Below, one piece after another: positions 33,361 through 43,153 of a stretch of DNA of 64,000 nt. The position numbers and the translations under genes were made by a program. Source of the DNA: Craspedostauros australis (taxonomy: Eukaryota; Bacillariophyta; Bacillariophyceae; Mastogloiales; Achnanthaceae); the NCBI GenBank assembly GCA_026770025.1, contig JAMXDE010000043.1, positions 124,001 through 188,000 on the forward strand, in the 5' to 3' direction. A model generated the notes under the pieces. It had not been told where the DNA came from and did not search any database. It saw only the letters and a list, made by a program, of their open reading frames with translations. Position 1 is the stretch's first letter. Each line of letters starts with the position of its first letter.

Positions 33361-35067
33361 ATGAGACGGACAAAGCTGCGCGATGCATGGTGGCGTGATG
33401 TGCTTCGATCTGCTCGTTGCTCATGGTTGGTGTACACTTATGTGCTGATGGCCTTCGTCTGGTGTGCAGACAGCCACCGCAAGTGCGACGCGTTTGTGCC
33501 CGTCATTCCCGATGGTGGACGCAACCGATTCAAGCCATTGCCTTGCAGCAACCGCGGCCTTCGATTGGGCCAGCAGTGTTGTGATCAAATTCACGGCAGC
33601 TCAGATGCAGGCGGTGATGATGGCATGTCATTGAGCAATGGATCGGTGACTTGCACGCATCGACGGTCCGTTCTGCATTCGATGGGGGCAGGCCTGGCCG
33701 TTCCCTTTCTCACAGCGAGCTTGCCGAATGCAGCTTCTGCGAAGGTTCCTGGTTGGTCACCGCCTGTTGCTTTCGGCGGAGGCGGCTCTGCCGGCAACAC
33801 GGCGCTTGCGTTGGACCCGTCCACCATCCGATGGATCCAGCAAGGAGTTCCACCGATGTCCGGGGATCTTCTCTCACATCCGCTTTCCACAACCGCCTCG
33901 ATTGATTGGTCGGTGTATCGATACGGAACATCTTCGCTGCGAATTTCTCCATCGGCGGCAGCAACAGCGAGCGAAATGGGAGATGAGCAGCCGCAGTCCC
34001 GTTCCTTCAGTTCGGGCGATGCACGTCGCCGGGTTCCACCCGCAGTGCACCCAACCCCATTCCCGTCCTGGTTGGTATCCGACCAAGGCACGTGCGATGA
34101 TGATGACAACAATCGAACGATACCATCCGCCAGTAATTATGTTGCCGGATCATGTGGATATTCGCACTGGCTGGCAACCTACAAATTCGACAAGGCGACA
34201 TTCCCGCAGGGTCGGGACAGGCTCACGCTGCGGCTGGGAGGCGCCGGGCTTGGAACGTGCCTCTCGCTTCCGAATGTCGGGTATTCACCACCGCCGTTCG
34301 TTGTGAGGTTTACAAAGATGCCGCATCAAGGACGCACCCAGTTGGAACCACCGGTGTGCGCGTACGAAGATCACGCCTACAACATGCCTCGGCGATACGA
34401 AGCATTCTGGCCACAATCGAAGATCACCTCGATCAGGGTGGCCAATACGCCGGATGATGTGAGAGAATTGTTGCCAGAGCCACCACAGATACGAGCAGCC
34501 GCGTCCACGTTCTCCCTCACGCCTCCTTGTTCCGTAACAGGCGATGGTTGCGCCGCGGATGACAATCCGAACTTGCACCGCCCATCATCTCGGTTGCTGA
34601 TGGAGTTTTCTGGTCCTACTCGCAGTTCCAGGAACGCAGATCGATCGCAATCGATTGATCAAACGCTTGTGTATTCCCAGGCGAATGGCATGGACAGCAC
34701 GGATGTGGACAGGAGCAGGAACGGAGATGCCGCAGCTGGCGGAGACGCCTCGGGGACCACAAACTCCGAACCGTACATCATGACGAGACAGTACATCCAG
34801 CACAACATCGAGCAGGCTTTGCAGACCGCGTACCAGGAGCATTGGCATCTGGAGTTGAATCCTTCCGTTGTCCCAAGCACAAAGAGTGAGGATGGTGGCA
34901 TGGTTGCTTCTGGACGCATCACTGTGTCCGCATTCCTGCCACCGTGGGAGGCACAGGCATCGCAATCGCCGCCGATGCCACCGTATGACTTAACACGCCC
35001 ACTCGCTATCTACAGCTACAAGATCGAGCTGCGATCCATCAGCGCACAAGAAGCTTCGACATTTTAG
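33361..35067 (+). CDS. Predicted thylakoid-lumen protein with tripartite targeting sequence (DUF6816-like?)
   Basis: 568 residues from ATG at 33361 (MRRTKLRDAWW). Targeting is readable in three steps. A signal peptide has the hydrophobic core WLVYTYVLMAFVWC. It ends at KCDA|FVPV, with Phe at +1 as in the diatom ASAFAP motif for plastid import. A transit segment is followed by RRSVLHSMGAGLAVPFLTAS and ASA|K, a twin-arginine (Tat-type) thylakoid transfer signal. The mature part has IDWSVYRYGTSSLRISPSA, then WLATYKFDKATFPQGRDRLT, GAGLGTCLSLPNVGYSPPPF and YNMPRRYEAFWPQSKI. A C-terminal part reads ELNPSVV...RITVSAFLPPW and ends with a strand-rich segment. I suspect the DUF6816 family, with limited certainty. 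The role in the lumen is unknown. An upstream ATG at 33013 would bury the signal peptide. Confidence 0.78.
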   Translation: MRRTKLRDAWWRDVLRSARCSWLVYTYVLMAFVWCADSHRKCDAFVPVIPDGGRNRFKPLPCSNRGLRLGQQCCDQIHGSSDAGGDDGMSLSNGSVTCTHRRSVLHSMGAGLAVPFLTASLPNAASAKVPGWSPPVAFGGGGSAGNTALALDPSTIRWIQQGVPPMSGDLLSHPLSTTASIDWSVYRYGTSSLRISPSAAATASEMGDEQPQSRSFSSGDARRRVPPAVHPTPFPSWLVSDQGTCDDDDNNRTIPSASNYVAGSCGYSHWLATYKFDKATFPQGRDRLTLRLGGAGLGTCLSLPNVGYSPPPFVVRFTKMPHQGRTQLEPPVCAYEDHAYNMPRRYEAFWPQSKITSIRVANTPDDVRELLPEPPQIRAAASTFSLTPPCSVTGDGCAADDNPNLHRPSSRLLMEFSGPTRSSRNADRSQSIDQTLVYSQANGMDSTDVDRSRNGDAAAGGDASGTTNSEPYIMTRQYIQHNIEQALQTAYQEHWHLELNPSVVPSTKSEDGGMVASGRITVSAFLPPWEAQASQSPPMPPYDLTRPLAIYSYKIELRSISAQEASTF

Positions 35068-36357
35068 CGGCATGCTACAGAGTCATGGGTCGGTGTGCGC
35101 ATTGAGGTTGGCGGTCATGAGGAATGGTCATGCGATAGGTCAAGGAAGATCATTGTGCTCTGAGATGAAAGGATGTGTCATAGCATAGGTCGTACCCATA
35201 CTCGGCATTGTCGTACGTCTACTCGTCATACGAGCCGACTATCTTGCAATCTTGTCATCCCTTCTCCTCTCTTCCGCGCTGGCATTGGACCGACATTGTC
35301 ACCGTCGCGGCACCTGTACAAGTACGACTAGTGTTGGACATTTCGCGACGGATGTCAGTCGCATGCTTGGATCGTACCTGCAAAGCGGCTGCATACGAGT
35401 ACGAGAAGTCTTATTCCAAGATATTATGCTATGTACGAGCCAGTGGCGCGATCTTTTACAGGTCCCACCCACATCGTGCCGTCGCATCGAGCGACTGTCT
35501 AGCGATGCTTCCATGCAAACATCGACATGTTCGACGAGGCTTCAATGTTTCGCCAAGCGATGCCACTCGAATGTCCAACCCAAGACCATGCGAGGGCGAA
35601 GATGTCCCAACATGGTATTGGAGAACAAGGGCATCTTGAGGGTCGTGGCGGGATACCCCAAGATTCTGATGGTAGCGAGGTGCTACGCAGATCGTATGGC
35701 ACCAGCACGAACAGGAGGCAGGAGAATCTCCTCCATGACATCCTCCGCAACTTGGCAGACAAAACATGGCATCACCAAGATTCATCTTCGTGGTTGTCTT
35801 TGCGGCAGGGTACCGTAATCACCACTTCTCTCTCTCTCTCTCTGGAGGGAATGACAGTACGATCTGCTCAACTTCGTCGAGATCCAAACTGCTGCGAGGG
35901 TCGGTATGGCGTCTCTCGCATGAGCTGATTAGACAGCAATTAAGTTGGACAGTAGATGACGAGAGCGCTCTGCAAACGAGTATGATTGTGCAGGGATTTG
36001 CATTAAAAATGAACGGCTGCTCTATTATGACAGGTTTACGGTGATATAGAAGTTGTTGTTGGTTGTGATAATGGCGGCAGTGAAATTGGCGCAGGGACAT
36101 CTCTCTGAAATCGTATTACTCGTGCAGAGGAAGAAAGCCGGAAGGTGGTATTGTATGTGTATGGTATTCGTATGAACCGTACTATACAACCAGTTGTGCT
36201 CTTTGTGTTCGCGCGCATCTGCGTAGGAAGTGAGTATGGTTTGGTGTAACAGGTAGGAGGAGGGATATGGCATGTGACTTCTCTCTCGCAATGGACGCCC
36301 GTCTGCGAGAGCGGAAGGTGGTTCAACAACCTCATGTCTCACCGGATTGAGAGACTC
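35068..36357. other. Intergenic region
   Basis: About 1.3 kb between the 3' ends of a plus-strand and a minus-strand gene. It has a (CT)n tract at 35827-35842. No gene supported. Confidence 0.5.
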
Positions 36358-37062
36358 CTAGGCGGACCGCGCCTGCAGAAGCTTTGGTTGACTCCTACCG
36401 CCATCGTTGGCGGCATTGCTGTCGCTGCCGTTCTTGGAATGCGTCGATGAGACAAGGGAGTTGAGCAGCAGGGCGTTGCCGCCAGCAACCGCCACGGCCC
36501 CCGTCTTGCGGATGACAGTCGACACGGTCTTGCCCGCGGTGGATACCGTCTTGCCGGCCGTTGTGAGGACGCCCTGCACGATGTAGCGAGGCAGCTTGCC
36601 CGTCTTTTGCAGCAGCTGCATCCACCGATCGGACGACGACGAGAAGGATTCCGACCGCTGCTGCTTGAGCTTGTGCATCTCGTGCGTGACGCCGGCGATG
36701 TCCTCTATCGTGTAGCCGGCCTGCAGGAGGATGCTGGCGCGTCGTTGCACGGAGAGGCAGAAGTGGCTGGTGGAGGAGGACCTCCTCCTCGAGGACTTGC
36801 GCTTGTGGCTGTTCTGGCTCATCTGCTCGTTCTTGCGGAAGTACTCGTAGAGATCGATCTTCTGGGTGATGGTCTCGCCCATCGGGGTCGGACCCAGCTG
36901 GACTGGCACGCCTTCGGAGCAGGCCGGGTTGTTGCCCAGGATCATCGGAAACAGGGTGACAGTCACCGTCCCGAATCGGACCCTGCTGCTGCGCCTCGAT
37001 GTGGTCGGAGACGATGATGGGGGCGACGATGGGGGTGGCGATGGTGTCATGGCAGCGGTCAT
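36358..37062 (-). CDS. Diatom protein with 'LGNNPACS' motif (copy 2), unknown function
   Basis: 234 residues, a short relative of the gene at 14407-16158. A Pro/Ser leader (residues 1-25) is followed at once by the motif RVRFGTVTVTLFPMILGNNP, then ACSEGVPVQLG. Then come an acidic/aromatic turn (KIDLYEYFRKNEQ), a basic Ser/Arg stretch (KRKSSRRRSSS), FCLSVQRRASILL, and a helix YTIEDIAGVTHEMHKLKQQR. The order is the same as in copy 1. The last 80 residues differ: an imperfect repeat of TAGKTVST (twice in a row), then a hydrophobic Gly/Ala-rich stretch. Position 2 of the motif (Asn for Asp) and 'EGVP' for 'CGPP' are departures from copy 1. Function unknown. Confidence 0.75.
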   Translation of the reverse strand: MTAAMTPSPPPSSPPSSSPTTSRRSSRVRFGTVTVTLFPMILGNNPACSEGVPVQLGPTPMGETITQKIDLYEYFRKNEQMSQNSHKRKSSRRRSSSTSHFCLSVQRRASILLQAGYTIEDIAGVTHEMHKLKQQRSESFSSSSDRWMQLLQKTGKLPRYIVQGVLTTAGKTVSTAGKTVSTVIRKTGAVAVAGGNALLLNSLVSSTHSKNGSDSNAANDGGRSQPKLLQARSA

Positions 37063-40000
37063 CGTGATGTGTATTGGTGGGGAATGTGGTGATATGAGTG
37101 GTGGCGCAAGTTGTGGTGCAACCAGTATCGATGACAGGGATGTGGATGCGTTTGGGATTGTGCTTTGCCTATGGACTATTGTGCGTTTGTGGATTCCGCA
37201 GTGGCTGAATTGTGTGCCTTCCTTCTCTCGTCACCTGTCCACTGCAAGTGCGTGGCTGCATCGCCGTCTTTGGCATCAAGGAACTCGCACCGCAGAGTGG
37301 GAAGGAGAAAGGATAGTAGCTCTCTTGTGTGCTGGGCTCTCGCTTCGTCAGTTCCATGTTGCCGCTACTCCATGATTCTATCAGCAGCATTTGACAAACA
37401 CAACGGTTGGTGATTTTCCCGATGTTCATTTGTGCCGAGCCTACACCATTCCCCATTTATGGCGGTGCTAAATTCTCCGAATGTGCGGGAACAATGACCC
37501 AAAGTTGACAACATCCATGGTGATGTGACGTAGAAGCGAATACTCGCAGACTAAACATTGCTGTTTGTGACCACGCAGGTCCCTTCTGTCGCCGTTTCGC
37601 CAAAGCAGGATAGATTTTACCGAGGCGATGATTAAATCTGTCTGGAAATCACGAACTGTTCGGTGCGATCGGACACAAGAAGGGAACGTACCTATTCGAC
37701 CAGCCCAAGACCAACCAAACAAGGAGTTGACATGTGGACAGGGCAACCCAAGAGCGGATGTCACGGATTTTGATGTCGGCGTTGGTGGCGGCAGTGGTGA
37801 GGGGGAAGGTGGCAACGATGATGACGTACCTGAGGTATCGCAGGCACTTCGACCCTGTTATGCATACACACAGACAGATCTGCGAGACAAAATGGATTGT
37901 GACCTTGATTCCATACTTCACCCGTCCAAGAAGAACTATCCGATCTCATGCCGCCATTTATGCTGAAAGCGCCGCGAAGGCACGAGTACTTTCATGTGCT
38001 GGCGAGTAGAACTTCACCCTTTCTGTTGGTGGAAGAAGGATGCAGAGCGTTCTTAACTCGTGGAGGCTGTTGTGTTTGTGGTACAAGCCCGCACGCATAC
38101 GAGCTAGAGTGCGAGCTGGATCAGGCAACTTCGCTGTTGCTGCGGTGCTACTTGCCACAACCATGGGATAGCTCGCACATACACCAAGTCAATTGAGCGC
38201 TGCGAGAAGGAGGACCAATCGGGGGTTGCGCCACGACCAAGTTGAATCGATCTGGATGTGTGCCATTATTTCTCCTTGCGATTGTTCCTTGCTCCGATTT
38301 CTGACTGAACCCGATTGACACCGCTCCTTCGACATGGCCACGGCTCCAGACACGGGACGCCCTTGGACACTTTCTGACGCAAGGCCAAGACAGATCGGTC
38401 CTGTGTGTAGATCGCCATGCTCTCTCGCAGCGAACGATTCTTGGGCGTTGTGGGTGGACAAGGCGGCGTTCCTTGTTCCATGGGCATGTGACAACAAGGA
38501 GTATCTTCCTGCTCCGCTTAGGTACAATGCGGTCGTTCCTCATGCGGAGAGTTAGGTCGGGATGAGTTGCCTCGCACCCCTTTCGAACCTGTTCGTTAGT
38601 AGAGAATCAGTATGCATTATGGTTCCTGAAGTACAGATGCGACCATGCTGGTGATTTTCGCCTTGTTTCTTGGACAAACCACACGTCCATCCAATTGCTG
38701 TTGCCAGTCCTCGTCGCCCAAGACTAGACAGAAACAAGAACGCGCATGTGTCTATGCACGGTGTCTATGTACGAACTACGACCAACTGGTACGCTCAGGG
38801 AGGACGAACTCCGTGATTGTGCTCTGTGTTGTGCCTCGGAGGCAAGGAGAATCTTGGCTTCTGGGTACAGATCACCAATGGAGATTGAGCGCTGGCACCG
38901 GCCTCAGATGTATGAAAGGAAATGGAAGTGTGCTGTGCTTCGCGCATCCACGTTGCGAGCGGCGCATTCGATACAATAGTGTGTGTAGCTCGTAGAAACG
39001 CCAGATGGATGGCACCATGGGCGCAACCAATGGAGCTTGACATCTTCTGGATCGCACCCATCTCCACTTGACCGTTGTCGGGTGATCGCATCGCACAACG
39101 CCGCTCCGAACGAAGCGCGGCTGCAACGATCGTTGAAGGACACTCTAAGTGGCATTGTTTTCATGATACTATTGATACCATTCTAAAGAGCTATATCTTG
39201 TTGTTGTCGTATACGGGACTGACTATTTTATATATGGCATGTATTACGTCTGCCATGCGTTGATACGTCTATCCCCCGTCCTTCTGTCGTTCTTGATTCA
39301 CCAACATCACTTTTTCAGGTCCAAACGTCGAACACACACGAACACAACAGAAGACCACAGAGAACCGTGTTCTGTACCTGTCATTATCATTTGACGAACT
39401 TTCGTCCTTGTTTCAGTGACATGCTGGTGTGCCAAGTACGCTTGGAGTTCTTTGCGTAACTTCCAACATTTAATCAGCCAGAAACAGCTGTTGTGTGTGA
39501 AGCGTGTTTGTTACGCCATCGGTATTGGTCAAGAAATGTCAATAATCGATGTTGTCCTCAACGTGGTTTCATCGAAGGGTATTCGCCGTTCACGGACAAA
39601 AGTGACCCAGAACACACATACCATATGACGTCATTCCATCCCGATCTTGTTCGCCTCTTGTGTTCTTGGTGACGACAGCAGTCATCATCAACTGTTTCAC
39701 GCAAGATGATTGGAGCAGCGCAAGATGTTGACCTGGCTGTGCGCTCTTACAAAACTCCATTTCGGCGACGTGTTCCGCATCACGCCGCGATAGCGATTAT
39801 TGTTAGGGACCTAAACGCCACCAAAATCGCCCAACCAGAAAGGAAGATGAACGGCGAAGAATCGATCGTGATTTCTGAGCATGGAACGGTGCACTGGTCG
39901 CAGCAATCTGCCGTGCTGGAATCGCGCCGTCTCACGTGACAATGGCCCCAAGGCAGACCGCGACAACCACGCCAACCACGCCAACACAACGCTAACAAAA

Positions 40001-40495
40001 CAACAACCGAGACCAAACAAGGAAGAACGCAAACAAGTGAGAAGAATCCACAGACCAAAGGAGGAAGGAATCTGCCGTCCTTTACATCCGCATCATCTCG
40101 TCGTTGGGAGCATCATCTTCCTTCTCTTCTTCCTTCTTGACATCCCCTGCAAGTTGGAGTGGACAGACAGTGGGCAGACAGTGGTTGATGAGGACGAGAG
40201 AGAGAGAGAGAGAGGAGAGAAAGAGCTGAACAGGATCAGTCCAGCGCAGTCCAACAAGAACAGATCAAGAACAACTCAGGAGAACGCAATTGACACTGTT
40301 TGGCTTCGATTGAATTGGAAGCGGGATCATTTGTTCACATCATCAACACATTGTTGTTTGAGCATATTAGTGCATTAGCATATGAGCGTATTGGTATAGT
40401 TGGTGCATTGGCATAGTTGGTATACTAGTATCGCACCAAAGCAAGGCAACAGGAGGCAGCAGAAGGCAAGGCAAGTGGAAGCAAGTCTAAGCAAG
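37063..40495. other. Long intergenic region between divergent genes
   Basis: About 3.4 kb. It separates the start of the NPACS gene (minus) from the start of CRAL-TRIO copy 2 (plus) and should hold both promoters. A palindromic TGACGTCA lies at 39626-39633. A (GA)n tract at about 40198-40217 lies in the probable leader of the downstream gene. Frames at 37468-38543 and 39706-40378 carry no recognisable domain. Confidence 0.45.
39626..39633. promoter_or_regulatory. Palindromic CRE-like site TGACGTCA
   Basis: A full octamer about 860 bp upstream of the CRAL-TRIO start at 40496. TGACGT-type elements drive CO2/cAMP-responsive genes in diatoms (Phaeodactylum carbonic anhydrase), bound by bZIP factors. 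The distance is large and chance occurrence is possible. Confidence 0.25.
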
Positions 40496-42223
40496 ATGAA
40501 ACGCACGATCCGAGAGGAGCTGAAGGAGACGTCGTCGCAGTCGGACGATGATGATTCGTACAAGGCCTGGAACTGCAGCTTCTTCCCACCGACAATCTGC
40601 TCAATGGACTTCGGGGGGCGCCGCGGCAGCAGCAGCAGCCTCTCGGTGGTCCCGTCCAAGCACCAGACGCGCAGCGACGCCACGCTGCCAAGGCCGCCCA
40701 CCACCCAGACCAGACCCAGCGGGCTGACGCAGGGAGAGCAGCTGCTGGCGAACGACATGAAGCAGCTCTCGCTGGACAAGCGCGAGGAGGTCTTCGAGGA
40801 CATCCACGGCGTCATGGAGGTCAAGCGGGAGACGCCGCAGCTGCTGCGGGCCTCGCTGCACCAGCTGGAGCTGTGCCTGTCCAGCCTGCGCAAGAACCGC
40901 GAGGGCTACGACAAGGCCACCTTCCTCAACCCCGCCTACACGCGCGACGAGAAGCTGCGCACCATGTTCCTGCGCGCCACGCAGTTCGACGCCGCCGAGG
41001 CCGCCACGCGCCTCTGCGAGCACTACGAGATCAAGCAGAAGCTCTTCGGCACGCAGCGCCTCGTCAGGGACATCACGTGGGACGACCTGCCCGAGGACGC
41101 CCAGCGGTCCCTCAACAACGGCGCCTACCAGAGCTTCGCCGATTGGAAGGACCGCTCCGGCCGCGTGGTGTCCTGCGACGTGTGGGCCAACTGGCGCTAC
41201 AAGACGGTGGAGTCGCAGGTGCAGGGCATGTGGTGGATCTCCATGCACCTCATGCGGCAGCTCTACGACCAGGGCCATCACATGGGCGTCGTCCTCATCC
41301 CCTTCACGCTGGGGCTGCCGCCGCGCTCCTCCTCCTACTACATGCGGGCGGCGGCGCTGTCCAAGTACAAGATCGGGACCTGCTTTCCCATCCGCGTCTC
41401 GGGATTCCACGGCTGCTTCGAGAGCGACGGGAGGCGCCCCTTCTTCTCGGCCCTCATGTCCGTCCTGCCCAAGGAGATTCGATTGCGCACCAAGATGCAC
41501 TTCGGGTCCCTGCTCGAGTGCCAGTACGCCCTCTCCTCCTTCGGCATCGACGCCTCCTTCGTCGATCTAGTCATGGCCACCAGCCATGATGACTACGATC
41601 CCGGCAATATCCACGACGACCAGAACCGCGACCCCAACATCGACGAGGCCTGCGACTCCCTGGAGCAAATGGCGCACAGTTCCTCCAACGGCACGGCCAA
41701 CAACATCCACGTCCTGCACCAACGCATCCTGGCCCTGCGCCAATGGGAACAGCAACGCCGGCAGCATTTGGAAATGACGGAACCAAACGTCATCCGCTGG
41801 CCGGAATCGACCGATGTCGTGTTGGGCCGCGGCGTGCCCTACCAGAAATTTCCAGGCAACACGGCGCTGGCCCAGCTGCTGGATCAGGATGTACATGCCT
41901 ACACGAAGGCCAAGACGCGCAAGGAGAAGGCACGCATCACGGAGACCATCATCCAGCAGGTCGAGGCCACGGGAGGCCGCTTCCTCAAGCGCGATGAATC
42001 GGGCGCGTTCTGGAGCGTCGTCGATCGTGAGATCGCGCGGCAGAAGGTGGCCATGGGATATCGCAATCTGGCGAGGCGGGATCGTGGCAACGTCGCGAAG
42101 ACCAAAGCGGTGGCCACCGACCCATTTGACAAGTCGGCGTGCAGTCGCATGGAGATTACCAGCGATGGGACTTCCAGCGTCGATGAGTCGGCGGTGGGAT
42201 CGACGTGTGCGATGAGCGTGTGA
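40496..42223 (+). CDS. CRAL-TRIO domain protein with C-terminal DUF6824 domain (copy 2)
   Basis: 575 residues, intronless, from ATG at 40496 (MKRTIREEL). The same layout as the gene at 4687-6327. LLANDMKQLSLDKREEVFED then IHGV lies at ~82-105. A CRAL-TRIO part follows at ~150-365: RTMFLRATQFDAAEAATRLC, HYEIKQKLFG, DRSGRVVSCDVWANWRY, then KMHFGSLLECQYALSSFGID. An acidic linker leads to DUF6824 at ~440-535: DVVLGRGVPYQKFPGN, then KARITETIIQQVEATGGRFL and a VAMGYRNLARR end. CRAL-TRIO proteins bind hydrophobic ligands such as phosphoinositides or isoprenoids; the ligand here is not evident. The first ~1.1 kb of the gene uses almost only C- or G-ending codons, unlike copy 1 and unlike its own last third. 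An antisense frame of ~300 codons is a by-product of that bias. Confidence 0.87.
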   Translation: MKRTIREELKETSSQSDDDDSYKAWNCSFFPPTICSMDFGGRRGSSSSLSVVPSKHQTRSDATLPRPPTTQTRPSGLTQGEQLLANDMKQLSLDKREEVFEDIHGVMEVKRETPQLLRASLHQLELCLSSLRKNREGYDKATFLNPAYTRDEKLRTMFLRATQFDAAEAATRLCEHYEIKQKLFGTQRLVRDITWDDLPEDAQRSLNNGAYQSFADWKDRSGRVVSCDVWANWRYKTVESQVQGMWWISMHLMRQLYDQGHHMGVVLIPFTLGLPPRSSSYYMRAAALSKYKIGTCFPIRVSGFHGCFESDGRRPFFSALMSVLPKEIRLRTKMHFGSLLECQYALSSFGIDASFVDLVMATSHDDYDPGNIHDDQNRDPNIDEACDSLEQMAHSSSNGTANNIHVLHQRILALRQWEQQRRQHLEMTEPNVIRWPESTDVVLGRGVPYQKFPGNTALAQLLDQDVHAYTKAKTRKEKARITETIIQQVEATGGRFLKRDESGAFWSVVDREIARQKVAMGYRNLARRDRGNVAKTKAVATDPFDKSACSRMEITSDGTSSVDESAVGSTCAMSV

Positions 42224-43153
42224 ATGAATGAATGAGCAGGCAGGCAGGCAGTATGCGTGCATGCTGATTGATGTGGAGAAAGGATCGTTGTGATCTGCTA
42301 CTCTACAGTGGCAATGCAATCGTATGATTCATGGCACACAAGCAGGCAGGCAGGCAGGCAGGATTTGGATGAAGTTAATGTGAGGCCACATGCACGAGTA
42401 CGTGGCGAACGAATGAACCAGACAGCGATGTATGTGCCCAGGCGCATCTCACTACATTGAGATGATGAGGAACGGAAGTATTCACGATCATCCCAATGCA
42501 AGCGTGACATTACAGAGTATTGCACTCGTACTCGTGCAGCATTGCGCCTCGACGTTTGACGTGAACTACCAATACGAAGGAAAATTACACGACACTTCGA
42601 ACGCAACCGGAGGTCCAAAGGATCCTTGGCGACTTTTATCGAATGGTATTGGAGCAGATGCAACAAGTGTATGCTTGTTGGCGTTGTGCTTGCGGGACAA
42701 CACGCGTGCACCACTTCCAGAGTCCCACAGGCAGAGATTCACGCGGTGATACTCGCAGTTGTGGCGCTCAGTGGAGCAGGAACGCCATTCAGTTGTCGGC
42801 GACAATGTTCGATACTCCATTCAGTCTTGCTTGTCCCAGCGTTGATACAAATACAAACTGCGGATAGAAGGCGAACTACCTGAGAGAGCAAGTCACATCG
42901 GTTACAAAGAAATAGCGCAAGATCTATTCCGCTCTCCATTGCGAAATTCGATACAAGTAGAAGCATCGTTCAATTCACTATTTTTCTTGATTCGTTGTCT
43001 CTATCTTATGCTGTACTATGTCATGCAATGTGTGTACTCTATGGTGGTTGGTCTGCTCTACTCTACTCTACTCTGCTCGACTCGACTCTACTCTGCTCGA
43101 CTCGACTCTACTCTAAGGTCGTCTCGGCCAACAATACGTATGTCCTCACGCCA
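42224..43153. other. Intergenic spacer with several short tandem repeats
   Basis: 930 bp between the 3' ends of two convergent genes. Holds GAAT and CAGG runs at 42225-42251, a (CAGG)n run at about 42339-42361 and a CTCTA/CTCGA-type pentamer run at about 43054-43114. No gene. Confidence 0.6.

Noticed and set aside
40601-41500. 299-codon minus frame opposite CRAL-TRIO copy 2
   Set aside because: A by-product of the strong C/G bias at third positions of the sense gene; no domain.
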